Shown here: piece by piece, positions 8,851-18,779 of the stretch
Layout of the letters: every line of letters begins with the position of its first letter
Numbering within the stretch: the stretch's first letter is position 1
Source: Pseudovibrio japonicus
Lineage (GTDB): Bacteria > Pseudomonadota > Alphaproteobacteria > Rhizobiales > Stappiaceae
DNA: 64,000 bases
Direction of reading: 5' to 3'
NCBI RefSeq assembly: GCF_014651595.1
Contig: NZ_BMXE01000012.1
Span: forward strand, 1 to 64,000
The notes under the pieces: model-generated
Database searches by the model: none
What the model was told of the DNA's origin: nothing
Seen by the model: only the letters and a program-made list of their open reading frames with translations
Translations under genes and position numbers: made by a program

Positions 8851-9996
8851 CTAAGGCGTTTCCTGCCGTGGCACCCGTGCTGCAAGGTCACTTGCCAGCC
8901 GCACCAGCTCACTTTGTGAGTGGACGGAGGCCTTATCCGCAATACGGGCCATATGATTGCGCGCAGTGTTGTAGCTGATTTCCAATGCATCCGAGGTCTC
9001 TGCCATAGAGGCCCCACGCACCAGATGTTGAAGCAGCTCCGCCTCCCGTTTGGAAATCCCGAAATAATTCTGCAGGATCTCCAGAGGCGCCAAAGGCTGA
9101 TCCCCCGGATCCATGAGGATGCAAAGAAGCGGCTGCACTCCGCGCACAAAGGGGGCCAGATAGGCAGGCGTTTCCGCAAACACATTAATCGGCATTACAA
9201 CAACAAACGGGTTGGGCGCCAAATCACCCTCCAGAACCAACGGCCCCAACGGCTTGCCAAAGGCGCGGCACTTGGCAATCGCATACTCAAAAATCTTGCG
9301 ATGTCCGCTAAAGTGCGAGGTCACCTCACCGCGAGAATCTACAAAAAAGCTCTTTTTGTCGGCAAACAACGCCTCTGCGGACTTGTTGGCAAAGGCAACA
9401 TGTTGCCCCTGATCCAGAATAAACGCGGCACTTGGAATCCGATCCAGCCAGAAGGCATGGGCCTGCGTCACACCCCGCCTTTTCTCCAGATGCAGCGCCA
9501 CCGAGAACGCGTTCTGAAAGTGCGGCCTGACCACCTCAAGAGCCTTATTGAGCTGTTCAGCAGAATCAGCCGGAAAGTCGGAGGGAATAGCAAACGAAGC
9601 CGTCGCAATCTCCACCCCTTGCCGGTGGATCATGAACCCCCGCAAACGGTCAAAATCGCCGTATTTTCCTAAAACACTCCCATAGAAATCCGTGTCACGA
9701 AACTCATCAGGGCTAATGAGCTGTTCAGTATTCACCACGCTGTGCATTGGCATGAACTGAGCTAGCTCGGGCAGAGGATTACTCTCCCCCGCCTCAACCA
9801 TATCCGCTTCCGCCTCGTCTCCGGCATTGAAAAAGGATAAGTGGTGGTATTTAAAAGGTTTTAGCGAAAGGACCTTGTAGCAAAACATGCTCTCGCGAAA
9901 GGATGAGAGCATCGGTTCAACCGCTCCCCCAATATCCTCGCCGAGCGCGACACGGGCATAAAGCCGCCGCACCACTTCATCATACACACGTTGCAT
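8851..9996 (-). CDS. LuxR-type transcriptional regulator with N-terminal sensor region
   Basis: 381 residues from the ATG at 9996; a TTG seven codons earlier is less likely. The C-terminal 65 residues form a LuxR/GerE helix-turn-helix (FGISKREAELLQHLVRGAS...ALEISYNTARNHMARI). The 300 residues before it are not a receiver domain: there is no phospho-Asp pattern near the N-terminus. The segment around residues 190-230 (WLDRIPSAAFILDQGQHVAF) looks PAS-like. The ligand and targets are unknown. No autoinducer synthase is nearby, so quorum sensing is not indicated. Confidence 0.8.
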   Translation of the reverse strand: MQRVYDEVVRRLYARVALGEDIGGAVEPMLSSFRESMFCYKVLSLKPFKYHHLSFFNAGDEAEADMVEAGESNPLPELAQFMPMHSVVNTEQLISPDEFRDTDFYGSVLGKYGDFDRLRGFMIHRQGVEIATASFAIPSDFPADSAEQLNKALEVVRPHFQNAFSVALHLEKRRGVTQAHAFWLDRIPSAAFILDQGQHVAFANKSAEALFADKKSFFVDSRGEVTSHFSGHRKIFEYAIAKCRAFGKPLGPLVLEGDLAPNPFVVVMPINVFAETPAYLAPFVRGVQPLLCILMDPGDQPLAPLEILQNYFGISKREAELLQHLVRGASMAETSDALEISYNTARNHMARIADKASVHSQSELVRLASDLAARVPRQETP

Positions 9997-10386
9997 ACAC
10001 CCACCCGAATCAGGCAAATCTTGCGTCTGCCCCAGCGGGAATTAAATAGTAATTTTTTCAGATATCAACTAAAGCAGATAATATTTTCTTCTAGAAACTC
10101 CAAAAACAAAGATAACACTAGATCACAAGTTAGTTACATCATAGAAATATCTAACCAATACATACAAAATACATGCAAACCAGACCACTTTAACCTATGA
10201 AATCATAAAGAAAATTCACTCATAACCGCTACTCCCACTCAAGTTACAGTTCTATAATGCATGCATCTTGTCGGTCACGAAGAGCGGTATCTCTGCCTGT
10301 CCAAAACAGCACCGGTTTACCTCAGGTGCTGCTTGCTCGTATACAGCAGTGGAGTTTACGACAGTGACGACCTGCGAGAAGCCGAT
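9997..10386. other. AT-rich divergent promoter region
   Basis: About 390 bases with no gene. It is AT-rich and must hold the promoters of the LuxR-type gene (leftward) and the OsmC-like gene (rightward). A consensus -10 hexamer TATAAT is at 10253-10258, overlapping a palindrome ATGCATGCAT at 10257-10266, and would give an OsmC leader of about 120 bases. An in-frame upstream extension of the OsmC gene starting at 10261 is judged non-coding. Confidence 0.4.
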
Positions 10387-10797
10387 ATGACGATCAAGTT
10401 GAAACCCAAGTCCTATGGCCCACTGAAGGTCGCTTCCCTGGAGCCTGCGCAGTTCAGCGTTTCCAATCAATTCGGGCATGAATACGCAGCCGGTGACGGA
10501 GACTCAGCCGAGTTCTCTGCCCCGTCAGACCTGATCATGTCAGCACTCGCATCCTGTATGGCAATTTCTTTGGAGATGGCAGCACGGCACCGCAAAGTCA
10601 CACTTGGCAGGGTCAATATCACCGTCAACGCCGACAGAGCATCCTCCCTGCCCATCCGCTTTGACAGCTTCCATCTGGAAATCGCTCTCCCCGACTATAA
10701 AGACCGCGAGCAAGCAGAAGCCCTGATCAAAGCCGCCAAAGAAACCTGCACCGTCTCCAACACCCTAAACGCTGAGATCCATCTCAAGCTGGTGTAA
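10387..10797 (+). CDS. OsmC/Ohr family protein
   Basis: 136 residues from the chosen start at 10387, the usual OsmC length; the longer frame from 10261 adds 42 residues with no family resemblance. Cysteine residues lie in ALASCMAISLEM and KETCTVSNTL, the two positions at which OsmC/Ohr proteins carry a peroxidatic Cys pair. Family members reduce organic hydroperoxides or respond to osmotic stress, but many YhfA-like members have unknown function. No MarR-type OhrR regulator is adjacent, so an Ohr assignment is not made. Confidence 0.8.
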   Translation: MTIKLKPKSYGPLKVASLEPAQFSVSNQFGHEYAAGDGDSAEFSAPSDLIMSALASCMAISLEMAARHRKVTLGRVNITVNADRASSLPIRFDSFHLEIALPDYKDREQAEALIKAAKETCTVSNTLNAEIHLKLV

Positions 10798-10905
10798 GGA
10801 CGACATTCTGGACCCGCTCCACGAAAAGCAATGACCAACACCTCAATCATCAAAGCTCTCGATAGAAGAACAGGATGGTGCCGCTGCGGTGAGCGTTCTT
10901 GAACC

Positions 10906-11529
10906 TTAAAAGCTCAGCTTGTTCTCAGTCCCTGAAAGCAGTCTGCCGATGTTAGCGCGATGTTTGGCAACCACCATAAACGCCATAACCAGCGCGAAAA
11001 TCTGGAAGTAGATCGTGTGGCTGAACACCGGAACAAAGGAAAGCACGACGAACAGTAGAGCTGCGCAGATAGAGCCGAGAGAGACAAAACGGGTCACAGC
11101 AACAATAGCGGCAAAAGACCCGAGGCAGCTCAGTGCAATAATTGGGTCCAACATGAAAAGCACGGCAGCGGCTGTCAGAACGCCCTTTCCCCCTCGGAAC
11201 CCGAAGAAAACCGGCCAATTGTGCCCAACAATCGCACCTGCCCCCGCAATCAACATGCTCACACTGTCCACCGTAGCACCGGACCCAGCATAAACGCCAA
11301 GATACAAGCCAACCAAACAGGCAACCACGCCCTTAAGGATATCTCCAGCAAGGACAAACAGCGCCGCCGGTTTACCCAGCACGCGTAGCGTATTGGTGAG
11401 CCCGGCAGACTTACTGCCATACTCACGGATATCCTTGCCATAGGCTTTCCCAACCAGCACCGCAGTGCTGATGCTACCCAGCAGATACCCTGCGCCCAAA
11501 GCTGCAATTAGCTTAATCAGATCAACCAC
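10906..11529 (-). CDS. plsY: Glycerol-3-phosphate acyltransferase PlsY
   Basis: 207 residues with about five hydrophobic segments. It transfers acyl groups from acyl-phosphate to glycerol-3-phosphate, the first step of phospholipid synthesis in most bacteria, at the inner membrane. The three PlsY motifs are visible: GSISTAVLVGK near the N-terminus, GSKSAGLTNTLRVLGK (a variant of the G-S-G-N-x-G-A-T-N motif) and GHNWPVFFGFRGGKG. The partner PlsX is not in the window. It lies 12 bases downstream of the TetR gene and may be cotranscribed with it. Confidence 0.93.
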   Translation of the reverse strand: MVDLIKLIAALGAGYLLGSISTAVLVGKAYGKDIREYGSKSAGLTNTLRVLGKPAALFVLAGDILKGVVACLVGLYLGVYAGSGATVDSVSMLIAGAGAIVGHNWPVFFGFRGGKGVLTAAAVLFMLDPIIALSCLGSFAAIVAVTRFVSLGSICAALLFVVLSFVPVFSHTIYFQIFALVMAFMVVAKHRANIGRLLSGTENKLSF

Positions 11530-11541
11530 AACAACAGCCCC

Positions 11542-12132
11542 TCAACCCACAACACCCTGCAACACCAGCTTCTGGTGCACGTCGATAATCTCATCGATAC
11601 TAAGACGCCCATCGGGACGATACCAGAAGCAGACGCCGGTTAGCATTGCGATGATGGCGAAAGCCGCGACTTCCAGATCCACCTTGGGAAACACCCCTGC
11701 CTTAACACCATCAGACAGAATACGCCGCAGATTGGCCTCGTACTGGCTGCGCTTGGTCACCACGTCAGCACGGTATTCTTCACCAAGTGACCGCAGCTCC
11801 AGATTTGCGATCACAACATCCGCGCGGCGTTCAATGTGGTAGCGAATGTGAAAGGCAACAAACGCCTTCAGACGGGAGACAGGGTCCTCCCCCTTGCCCT
11901 CCAGCTTCTCCCAATTCTCAATCAGGCTGATCATATGCTGATTCATCAGCGCCTGAAGCAGCTCATCCTTGCTCTCCACATAGCGATAGACAGAACCCGC
12001 CTGCACACCAACCTCGGCGGCAAGCTGGCGAAGGGTCATTGCCTCAAAGCCCTTGGCCTCAATCAGCTTTTTCGCTGCTGCATAAATCGCAGTTTTTGTG
12101 TCTGCGCCGACGGAGCCTTTGGTTCGTGCCAC
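11542..12132 (-). CDS. TetR-family repressor, probable regulator of leucine catabolism
   Basis: 196 residues from a GTG at 12132, chosen because AAAAGG lies eight bases upstream; a longer frame reaches 12219. The N-terminal helix-turn-helix is clear (AAEVGVQAGSVYRYVESKDEL), followed by an all-helical ligand domain with typical TetR content (RADVVIANLELRSL, TGVCFWYRPDGRLS). It is divergent from the isovaleryl-CoA dehydrogenase operon with a 28-bp palindrome between them. By position it probably represses that operon and itself and is released by an acyl-CoA intermediate, as known for TetR regulators of acyl-CoA pathways. Ligand and targets are inferred. Confidence 0.85.
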   Translation of the reverse strand: MARTKGSVGADTKTAIYAAAKKLIEAKGFEAMTLRQLAAEVGVQAGSVYRYVESKDELLQALMNQHMISLIENWEKLEGKGEDPVSRLKAFVAFHIRYHIERRADVVIANLELRSLGEEYRADVVTKRSQYEANLRRILSDGVKAGVFPKVDLEVAAFAIIAMLTGVCFWYRPDGRLSIDEIIDVHQKLVLQGVVG

Positions 12133-12271
12133 GATCTGAGCCTTTTGTAAGTCTACACAGGACACATTAGCTGGCGGCGCTCCTCCGACGAATGCCTTGC
12201 AATCTTCGGAAGTAAACACGCTACTGGAAATGCGCCCTAAGGGTTATTGCATACTAGCCCATGCCCTGCTA

Positions 12272-12299
12272 TTAATCAAACGAACGTTCGTTTAATTAA
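12272..12299. promoter_or_regulatory. Palindromic operator between TetR gene and leucine operon
   Basis: A perfect 16-bp palindrome AAACGAACGTTCGTTT (12278-12293) extends to a 28-bp dyad (12272-12299) with a single mismatched pair. Size and symmetry fit a TetR dimer-pair site. It lies 69 bases before the ivd start and 139 before the TetR start, so a bound repressor could block both promoters. Confidence 0.75.
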
Positions 12300-12367
12300 A
12301 TTATGATCCACTGGGAAGCTCCATCAAGAGTGTGGGTCCAAGAACTTCGGAAGCAGGAGGAAGCGCG

Positions 12368-13531
12368 GTGTTTGACGCTGTAATGAATTTTGGTCTTGGT
12401 GAAGATATTGACGCTCTGCGCGAAACCGTTCGCCGTTGGGCACAAGACAAGCTCGCGCCGCGCGCCGCCGAGATTGACGAAACCAACGAGTTTCCCAACG
12501 ATCTTTGGAAAGAGATGGGCGACCTCGGCGTGCTGGGTATGACAGCAGACCCGGAATACGGTGGCACCGGCATGGGCTATCTCGCCCACGTTGTTGCGGT
12601 TGAGGAAATCTCCCGCGCCTCCGCATCCGTCGGCCTGTCCTACGGCGCCCACTCCAACCTGTGCGTGAACCAGATCAACCGCCACGGCACACCTGAGCAG
12701 AAAGCCAAGTACCTGCCAAAGCTGTGTTCCGGTGAGCATGTTGGCTCTCTGGCCATGTCCGAACCGGGCGCTGGCTCCGACGTTGTTTCCATGAAGCTGC
12801 GAGCCGAAAAGCGCAACGACCGCTACGTGCTCAATGGCAACAAAATGTGGATCACAAACGGCCCGGACGCCTCCACTCTCGTCGTCTACGCCAAGACCGA
12901 TCCGGATGCTGGCTCAAAAGGCATGACGGCCTTCATCATCGAAAAAGGCATGAAGGGCTTCTCCACGGCGCAAAAGCTGGACAAGCTCGGCATGCGCGGC
13001 TCCAACACCTGTGAGCTGGTCTTTGAAGACTGCGAAGTACCCTATGAAAACGTCCTTGGTGAAGAAGGCAAAGGCGTCAACGTGCTGATGTCCGGCCTGG
13101 ACTACGAGCGCGTTGTTCTCTCCGGCGGCCCTCTGGGCATCATGGCAGCGGCCATGGACATCGTCGTGCCTTACATCCACGAGCGTAAGCAATTCGGCAA
13201 GTCCATCGGCGAGTTCCAGCTGATGCAGGGCAAACTCGCTGACATGTACACCCTCATGAACGCGTCCCGCTCCTACGTGTACGCAGTTGCCGCATCGTGT
13301 GACCGTGGCGAAACCACCCGTAAGGACGCCGCTGGCTGCATCCTCTATTCCGCAGAAAACGCAACCAAGCTGGCGCTGGAAGCAATCCAGTCCCTCGGTG
13401 GCAATGGTTACATCAACGAGTACCCAACCGGCCGCCTGCTGCGTGATGCAAAACTCTATGAAATCGGCGCCGGCACTTCAGAGATCCGCCGCATGCTGAT
13501 TGGTCGTGAGCTCTTCCAGGAAACCAAATAA
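12368..13531 (+). CDS. ivd: Isovaleryl-CoA dehydrogenase
   Basis: 387 residues starting at a GTG with an ideal AGGAGG seven bases upstream (12355-12360). An FAD acyl-CoA dehydrogenase that oxidises isovaleryl-CoA to 3-methylcrotonyl-CoA, passing electrons to electron-transfer flavoprotein. The family motifs [14 protein letters not shown] and WITNGPDA, and the C-terminal [13 protein letters not shown] and [17 protein letters not shown] are clear. The catalytic base of isovaleryl-CoA dehydrogenase, a Glu in helix G, is seen in [17 protein letters not shown], distinguishing it from short/medium-chain enzymes. It is the first gene of the operon; its stop overlaps the next start by one base (TAATG). 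Confidence 0.96.
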   Translation: MFDAVMNFGLGEDIDALRETVRRWAQDKLAPRAAEIDETNEFPNDLWKEMGDLGVLGMTADPEYGGTGMGYLAHVVAVEEISRASASVGLSYGAHSNLCVNQINRHGTPEQKAKYLPKLCSGEHVGSLAMSEPGAGSDVVSMKLRAEKRNDRYVLNGNKMWITNGPDASTLVVYAKTDPDAGSKGMTAFIIEKGMKGFSTAQKLDKLGMRGSNTCELVFEDCEVPYENVLGEEGKGVNVLMSGLDYERVVLSGGPLGIMAAAMDIVVPYIHERKQFGKSIGEFQLMQGKLADMYTLMNASRSYVYAVAASCDRGETTRKDAAGCILYSAENATKLALEAIQSLGGNGYINEYPTGRLLRDAKLYEIGAGTSEIRRMLIGRELFQETK

Positions 13532-15138
13532 TGGCAGTTATCAAGTCTCAGGCTGCAACGGGTTCGGAAAGCTACAAAAACAACCGCGCCCAGCACCTCG
13601 CTGCAATGGACGAGGTCCGCGCCGCAAGCCAGCAAGCCCTTTTAGGCGGCGGCGAAGGCCCGCGCGAGCGGCACGTATCCCGTGGGAAGATCCTCCCGCG
13701 CGAACGTGTTGCCCGTCTGATCGACCCCGGTTCCCCGTTTCTGGAAGTCGGTCAGTTCGCAGCCCATAACATGTATGACAACGCCTCACCTTCCGCTGGC
13801 ATTGTCACCGGCATCGGTCGGGTCAATGGCATTGAGTGCATGATCGTTGCAAATGATGCCACCGTGAAGGGCGGCACCTATTACCCGCTGACGGTCAAAA
13901 AACACCTGCGTGCCCAAGAAGTTGCCATGGAGAACAATCTCACATGCATTTACTTGGTGGACTCTGGCGGCGCCAACCTGCCCCAGCAGGATGAAGTTTT
14001 CCCGGACAAAGAGCACTTTGGCCGCATCTTCTACAATCAGGCCAATATGTCTGCAAAAGGCATTCCGCAGATCGCGGTGGTCATGGGTTCCTGTACCGCT
14101 GGCGGCGCTTATGTACCTGCCATGTGTGATGAAACCATCATCGTAAAAGAGCAAGGCACCATCTTCCTCGCCGGTCCTCCACTGGTGAAGGCCGCCACGG
14201 GCGAAGTGGTCTCTGCAGAAGATCTGGGCGGCGGGGATGTTCACACCCGCCTCTCCGGTGTGGCAGACCACTTGGCCCGTGACGATGCCCATGCGCTCGC
14301 ACTGGCCCGTCAGGCCGTGTCGAACCTCAACCGCCGTAAACCAGACCAGCTCCTGCTGCAAACACCGGAAGATCCGCTCTACGATCCGGAAGAAATTCTC
14401 GGCGTTGTGCCAGCAGACCTGAAAACACCATACGACGTGCGCGAAGTCATCGCCCGTGTGGTGGACGGCTCCCGCTTCGACGAGTTCAAGGCCCGCTACG
14501 GCACCACCCTCGTCACCGGTTTTGCTCACATTCACGGCATGCCCGTCGGCATCATCGCCAACAACGGCATCCTGTTCTCAGAAGCGGCGCTGAAAGGCGC
14601 CCACTTTGTTGAGCTATGCTGCCAGCGTAAAATCCCGTTGGTCTTCCTGCAAAACATCACCGGCTTCATGGTCGGCCAGAAGTATGAGGCAGGCGGCATC
14701 GCAAAGGACGGCGCCAAGCTCGTCACCGCAGTGGCGTGTGCTAAGGTTCCCAAAATCACCATGCTCATTGGCGGCTCCTTCGGCGCTGGCAACTATGGCA
14801 TGTGTGGCCGCGCCTACTCACCGCGCATGCTCTGGACATGGCCAAGCTCCCGTATTTCCGTCATGGGCGGCCCTCAGGCAGCTGGCGTACTGGCAACCGT
14901 GCGCCGCGACGGCATCGAGCGCAAAGGCGGCACATGGTCAGCTGAAGAGGAAGCCACCTTCAAGCAGCCGATAATCGATCAGTTTGAAGAGCAAGGCCAC
15001 CCGCTCTATGCCTCCGCACGCCTCTGGGATGATGGCATTGTCGACCCGCGCAAAACCCGCGACGTCCTGGCCCTGTCCATCGCGGCAAGCCTCAACGCAC
15101 CAATCGAAGACACGCCATTCGGCGTCTTCCGCATGTAA
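13531..15138 (+). CDS. mccB: Methylcrotonyl-CoA carboxylase, carboxyltransferase (beta) subunit
   Basis: 535 residues, the standard length. It moves CO2 from carboxybiotin on MccA to 3-methylcrotonyl-CoA, giving 3-methylglutaconyl-CoA. The N-terminal crotonase-like half carries [18 protein letters not shown] and the C-terminal half [20 protein letters not shown] and [18 protein letters not shown], all diagnostic of methylcrotonyl- rather than propionyl-CoA carboxylase. It overlaps ivd by one base, so the two are probably translationally coupled. Confidence 0.96.
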   Translation: MAVIKSQAATGSESYKNNRAQHLAAMDEVRAASQQALLGGGEGPRERHVSRGKILPRERVARLIDPGSPFLEVGQFAAHNMYDNASPSAGIVTGIGRVNGIECMIVANDATVKGGTYYPLTVKKHLRAQEVAMENNLTCIYLVDSGGANLPQQDEVFPDKEHFGRIFYNQANMSAKGIPQIAVVMGSCTAGGAYVPAMCDETIIVKEQGTIFLAGPPLVKAATGEVVSAEDLGGGDVHTRLSGVADHLARDDAHALALARQAVSNLNRRKPDQLLLQTPEDPLYDPEEILGVVPADLKTPYDVREVIARVVDGSRFDEFKARYGTTLVTGFAHIHGMPVGIIANNGILFSEAALKGAHFVELCCQRKIPLVFLQNITGFMVGQKYEAGGIAKDGAKLVTAVACAKVPKITMLIGGSFGAGNYGMCGRAYSPRMLWTWPSSRISVMGGPQAAGVLATVRRDGIERKGGTWSAEEEATFKQPIIDQFEEQGHPLYASARLWDDGIVDPRKTRDVLALSIAASLNAPIEDTPFGVFRM

Positions 15139-15149
15139 GGGGGCTTGGT

Positions 15150-17138
15150 ATGTTCAAGAAAATCCTTATCGCAAACCGCGGTGAAATTGCTTGCCGTGTT
15201 GCACAATCCGCCAAAGCCCTCGGCATCAAAGTCGTTGCGGTCTACTCGGACGCTGACCGCGACGCCCACCACGTGCAAATGGCAGATGAAGCCTACCGCC
15301 TTGGCCCTGCGCCAGTGGCAGAAAGCTACCTCAACATTCCTGAGCTGCTCAACGCCGCTAAAACCAGCGGCGCAGACGCGATCCACCCGGGCTACGGGTT
15401 CCTTTCGGAAAATCCTGAGTTTGTAGAAGCAGTTGAAGCTGCTGGCCTTGTCTTCATTGGCCCTCCTGCCGACGCCATCCGTGCCATGGGGCTAAAGGAT
15501 GCTGCGAAGAAGCTCATGGAAGAATCCGGCGTACCTGTGGTGCCGGGCTATCACGGTGACAATCAGGACGCTGAGTTCCTGAAAGCCGAATCCGACAAGA
15601 TCGGCTATCCGGTGCTCATCAAAGCTCGCGCAGGTGGCGGTGGCAAAGGCATGCGCCGCGTGGATGATCCAACCAACTTCTTTGAGGCTTTGGAAGGCGC
15701 ACAACGCGAAGGCCAGTCCAGCTTTGGCGATCCGCGTGTGCTAATTGAGAAGTACATCCTCTCACCGCGCCACATCGAAGTGCAGGTCTTCTGTGATGGC
15801 CATGGCAATGCCGTTCACCTGTTCGAGCGTGACTGCTCCTTGCAGCGTCGCCACCAGAAGGTGATCGAAGAAGCCCCTGCCCCCGGTATGAGCAATGAAA
15901 TGCGCAATGCCATGGGTGAGGCCGCCGTCAAAGCAGCCCAAGCCGTGGGCTATGAAGGTGCTGGCACTGTTGAATTCATCGTTGATGGCTCCAAAGGCCT
16001 GCGTCCGGACCGCTTCTGGTTCATGGAAATGAACACCCGCCTTCAGGTGGAACATCCGGTCACCGAGGCCATCACCGGTCAGGATCTGGTCAACTGGCAG
16101 CTCTCCGTCGCAGCTGGCGGCACATTGCCTTTGATGCAGGACGAGCTCACCATTTCCGGCCATGCCTTCGAAGCACGTATCTATGCAGAGGATGCAGAGG
16201 CAGGCTTCCTGCCAGCAACCGGAACACTGAACGAGCTGAAACTGCCGGAACTCTTCGCCCGCATCGACAGCGGTGTCCGCAAAGGTGATACGATCACCCC
16301 CTACTACGATCCAATGATCGCAAAAGTGATCTGCCATGGCGAAACCCGTGAAGCAGCTCTGACCAAGTTGTCTCTGGCACTGGAAAAGAGCCACGCAGTC
16401 GGCTGCACCACGAACATCACTTTCCTTCACCGGCTGTGTAACCACGACACCTTTGTAAAAGGCGAAATGGACACCGGCCTTATCGACCGCGATCTGGCAA
16501 CACTCACCAAGCCAACCGCACCAACCAAACACGCCCTCGCAATGGCTGCTCTCATCGAGCTGGGTTTCGCATCCGAAACTGCAGTGGTTAAGATTGATCC
16601 TTGGGCGAGCCTGACAGGTTGGCGTCATTGGACGGCGGCAAAGCAGTATTCGCACCTTTCATGGCGCGGGGATGTGACCGAAGTCGTCGCCAGCCGTCAT
16701 CACGATGGCAGCCTGACTGTTACAGTTGATGGTGAAGACTTCAGCCTGCAGATCCTGTCGGTAGACAACAACCACATGCGCGTGGATTTCTCCGGTCAGA
16801 TCACGTCAGCTGACTTCTTCGCCGAAAACGGCAACCTCACCCTTTTCTGCGATGGGGTGACTTGGCGCTTCGATCTGCCGGACCAACTGGCAGAACAGGA
16901 CGACAGCGCAGCCTCTGGCAATGCGATCACCTCGCCAATGCCGGGCCTTGTGCGCGCAGTAAACTGCAAGCCGGGTGATAAGGTGAGCGAAGGCGACACA
17001 CTGATTGTCACCGAAGCCATGAAAATGGAACACTCTCTCAAAGCACCACGTGATGGAGTCGTGGCGGAAGTGATGGCCTCCGCAGGTGACCAGGTAGAAG
17101 AAGGTGTTATTCTCCTCACTCTTGAGGAGGAGGATTAA
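15150..17138 (+). CDS. mccA: Methylcrotonyl-CoA carboxylase, biotin-carrying (alpha) subunit
   Basis: 662 residues with AAGGGGG upstream. Three parts are seen: biotin carboxylase (1 to about 450; FKKILIANRGEIACRV, ATP-grasp loop RAGGGGKGMRRV, catalytic EMNTRLQVEHPVTE), a linker/BT domain, and a C-terminal biotinyl domain with the biotinylated Lys in TEAMKMEHSLKAP. It carboxylates its biotin with ATP and bicarbonate and works with MccB, whose gene ends 11 bases earlier. Confidence 0.96.
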   Translation: MFKKILIANRGEIACRVAQSAKALGIKVVAVYSDADRDAHHVQMADEAYRLGPAPVAESYLNIPELLNAAKTSGADAIHPGYGFLSENPEFVEAVEAAGLVFIGPPADAIRAMGLKDAAKKLMEESGVPVVPGYHGDNQDAEFLKAESDKIGYPVLIKARAGGGGKGMRRVDDPTNFFEALEGAQREGQSSFGDPRVLIEKYILSPRHIEVQVFCDGHGNAVHLFERDCSLQRRHQKVIEEAPAPGMSNEMRNAMGEAAVKAAQAVGYEGAGTVEFIVDGSKGLRPDRFWFMEMNTRLQVEHPVTEAITGQDLVNWQLSVAAGGTLPLMQDELTISGHAFEARIYAEDAEAGFLPATGTLNELKLPELFARIDSGVRKGDTITPYYDPMIAKVICHGETREAALTKLSLALEKSHAVGCTTNITFLHRLCNHDTFVKGEMDTGLIDRDLATLTKPTAPTKHALAMAALIELGFASETAVVKIDPWASLTGWRHWTAAKQYSHLSWRGDVTEVVASRHHDGSLTVTVDGEDFSLQILSVDNNHMRVDFSGQITSADFFAENGNLTLFCDGVTWRFDLPDQLAEQDDSAASGNAITSPMPGLVRAVNCKPGDKVSEGDTLIVTEAMKMEHSLKAPRDGVVAEVMASAGDQVEEGVILLTLEEED

Positions 17139-17141
17139 ACG

Positions 17142-18773
17142 TTGTTGCCATCTGCGAAAACCTATGAAGAGCTCCGAGAAAAATTTCAGTGGGACATCCC
17201 GGAGTTCTTCAACATTGGCGTAGATATCTGTGACAAGTGGGCGGCCAAAGATGCCGCCCGCGAAGCACTCATTTTTGCCGAAGAAGATGGACCGACAACC
17301 ACCTACACCTTTGGCGACCTTAAGAAATTCAGCAATCAGCTGGCCAATCTGCTTGTTTCTCAAGGTATTACACGCGGCGACCGAGTCGGTATCCTGCTGC
17401 CACAAGCACCAGAAACAGCCTTCTCCCACATCGCCATACACAAACTCGGCGGCATCTCCATTCCACTGTTCTCGCTGTTTGGCGAAGAAGCACTGGAATA
17501 CCGCCTGCAAAACTCCGGCGCAAAAGCCCTCATCACCAACAATGCAGGGGCAGAAAAGCTTGCGAAAATCCGCAAAAGACTGCCAGAGCTTGAACTTATC
17601 CTGAACATCGAAGGCACAGGCTTCGGCACCCGCTCGCTTCACGCTGAAATGGCAGGGCAGAGCGAGGACTTCACCCCAGTGAAGACCAAAGCCGAAGACC
17701 CCGCCATCATCATCTACACCTCCGGCACCACCGGCCAGCCCAAAGGCGCCCTGCACGCCCACCGCACCCTGCTCGGCCACTTGCCCGGCGTAGAGATGCC
17801 GCACAACATGTTCCCCAAAGAAGGTGACCGCTTCTGGACGCCAGCAGATTGGGCATGGATCGGTGGTCTGATCGACGTACTCCTGCCAAGCCTGCACCAC
17901 GGCATACCCGTCGTTGCCTGCCGCTTCAAGAAATTCAGCGGCGAAGCAGCGTTCCAGCTGATGCAGGACCACAACATCCGCAACGCCTTCATCCCGCCAA
18001 CGGCGCTAAAGATGATGCGTACCGTGGAGAATCCGAAAGAACGTTGGAACTTCTCCCTCCGCTCCATCGGCAGCGGCGGCGAAGCTCTTGGCGCTGAACT
18101 CATCCAATGGGGCCGCGAGACCTTTGGTCTGACAATCAATGAGTTCTACGGCCAGACCGAGTGCAATCTGGTGGTATCCACCTGCTCCGAGCTGATGGAA
18201 ACCCGCCCCGGCGTCACCGGCAAAGCCGTTCCGGGCTTCGATGTGCAGATCGTGGACGACAACGGCACCATTCTGGAAGCAGGGCAACTCGGCAACATCG
18301 CCGTTCGTACACCAAACCCGGTCATGTTCCTGAAATACTGGAACAACCCGGAAGCCACCAGAAACAAGTTCTCCGGCGACTTCCTCATCACAGGCGACAA
18401 AGGCGTGATGGATCAGGATGGCTGGATCCAGTTTGTTGGCCGCGATGATGACGTCATCACCTCATCCGGCTACCGTATAGGCCCCGGCGAGATTGAAGAC
18501 TGCCTACTGAAACACGACAGGGTCGCCATGGCAGGCGTCATCGGCAAGCCGGACAAACTGCGCACCGAGATCGTCAAAGCCTACATTGTGCTGAAGGAAG
18601 GTGTTGAGCCATCTAATGAGCTGGCCAAAGAACTCTCCCAGTTTGTGAAGCAGCGTTTGGCTGCCCATGAATATCCCCGAGAACTCGAATTTGTCGAAGC
18701 CCTGCCAATGACAACAACCGGTAAGGTAATCCGCAGAGAACTTCGCGCCCGCGCTATAGACGAGGAGGCTTGA
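17142..18773 (+). CDS. AMP-forming acyl-CoA synthetase of the leucine operon
   Basis: 543 residues with a TTG start, three bases after the mccA stop; the GAGGAGGAGG run at the end of mccA is the ribosome-binding site. It activates a carboxylic acid as an acyl-adenylate and then the CoA thioester. The P-loop IIYTSGTTGQPKGALHAH, the EFYGQTECN motif, the hinge region ITGDKGVMDQDGW and the catalytic Lys in TTTGKVIRREL are all intact. In this context the substrate could be acetoacetate released by HMG-CoA lyase, or isovalerate feeding the pathway. Sequence alone does not decide. Confidence 0.9.
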   Translation: MLPSAKTYEELREKFQWDIPEFFNIGVDICDKWAAKDAAREALIFAEEDGPTTTYTFGDLKKFSNQLANLLVSQGITRGDRVGILLPQAPETAFSHIAIHKLGGISIPLFSLFGEEALEYRLQNSGAKALITNNAGAEKLAKIRKRLPELELILNIEGTGFGTRSLHAEMAGQSEDFTPVKTKAEDPAIIIYTSGTTGQPKGALHAHRTLLGHLPGVEMPHNMFPKEGDRFWTPADWAWIGGLIDVLLPSLHHGIPVVACRFKKFSGEAAFQLMQDHNIRNAFIPPTALKMMRTVENPKERWNFSLRSIGSGGEALGAELIQWGRETFGLTINEFYGQTECNLVVSTCSELMETRPGVTGKAVPGFDVQIVDDNGTILEAGQLGNIAVRTPNPVMFLKYWNNPEATRNKFSGDFLITGDKGVMDQDGWIQFVGRDDDVITSSGYRIGPGEIEDCLLKHDRVAMAGVIGKPDKLRTEIVKAYIVLKEGVEPSNELAKELSQFVKQRLAAHEYPRELEFVEALPMTTTGKVIRRELRARAIDEEA

Positions 18774-18779
18774 TCAGCA

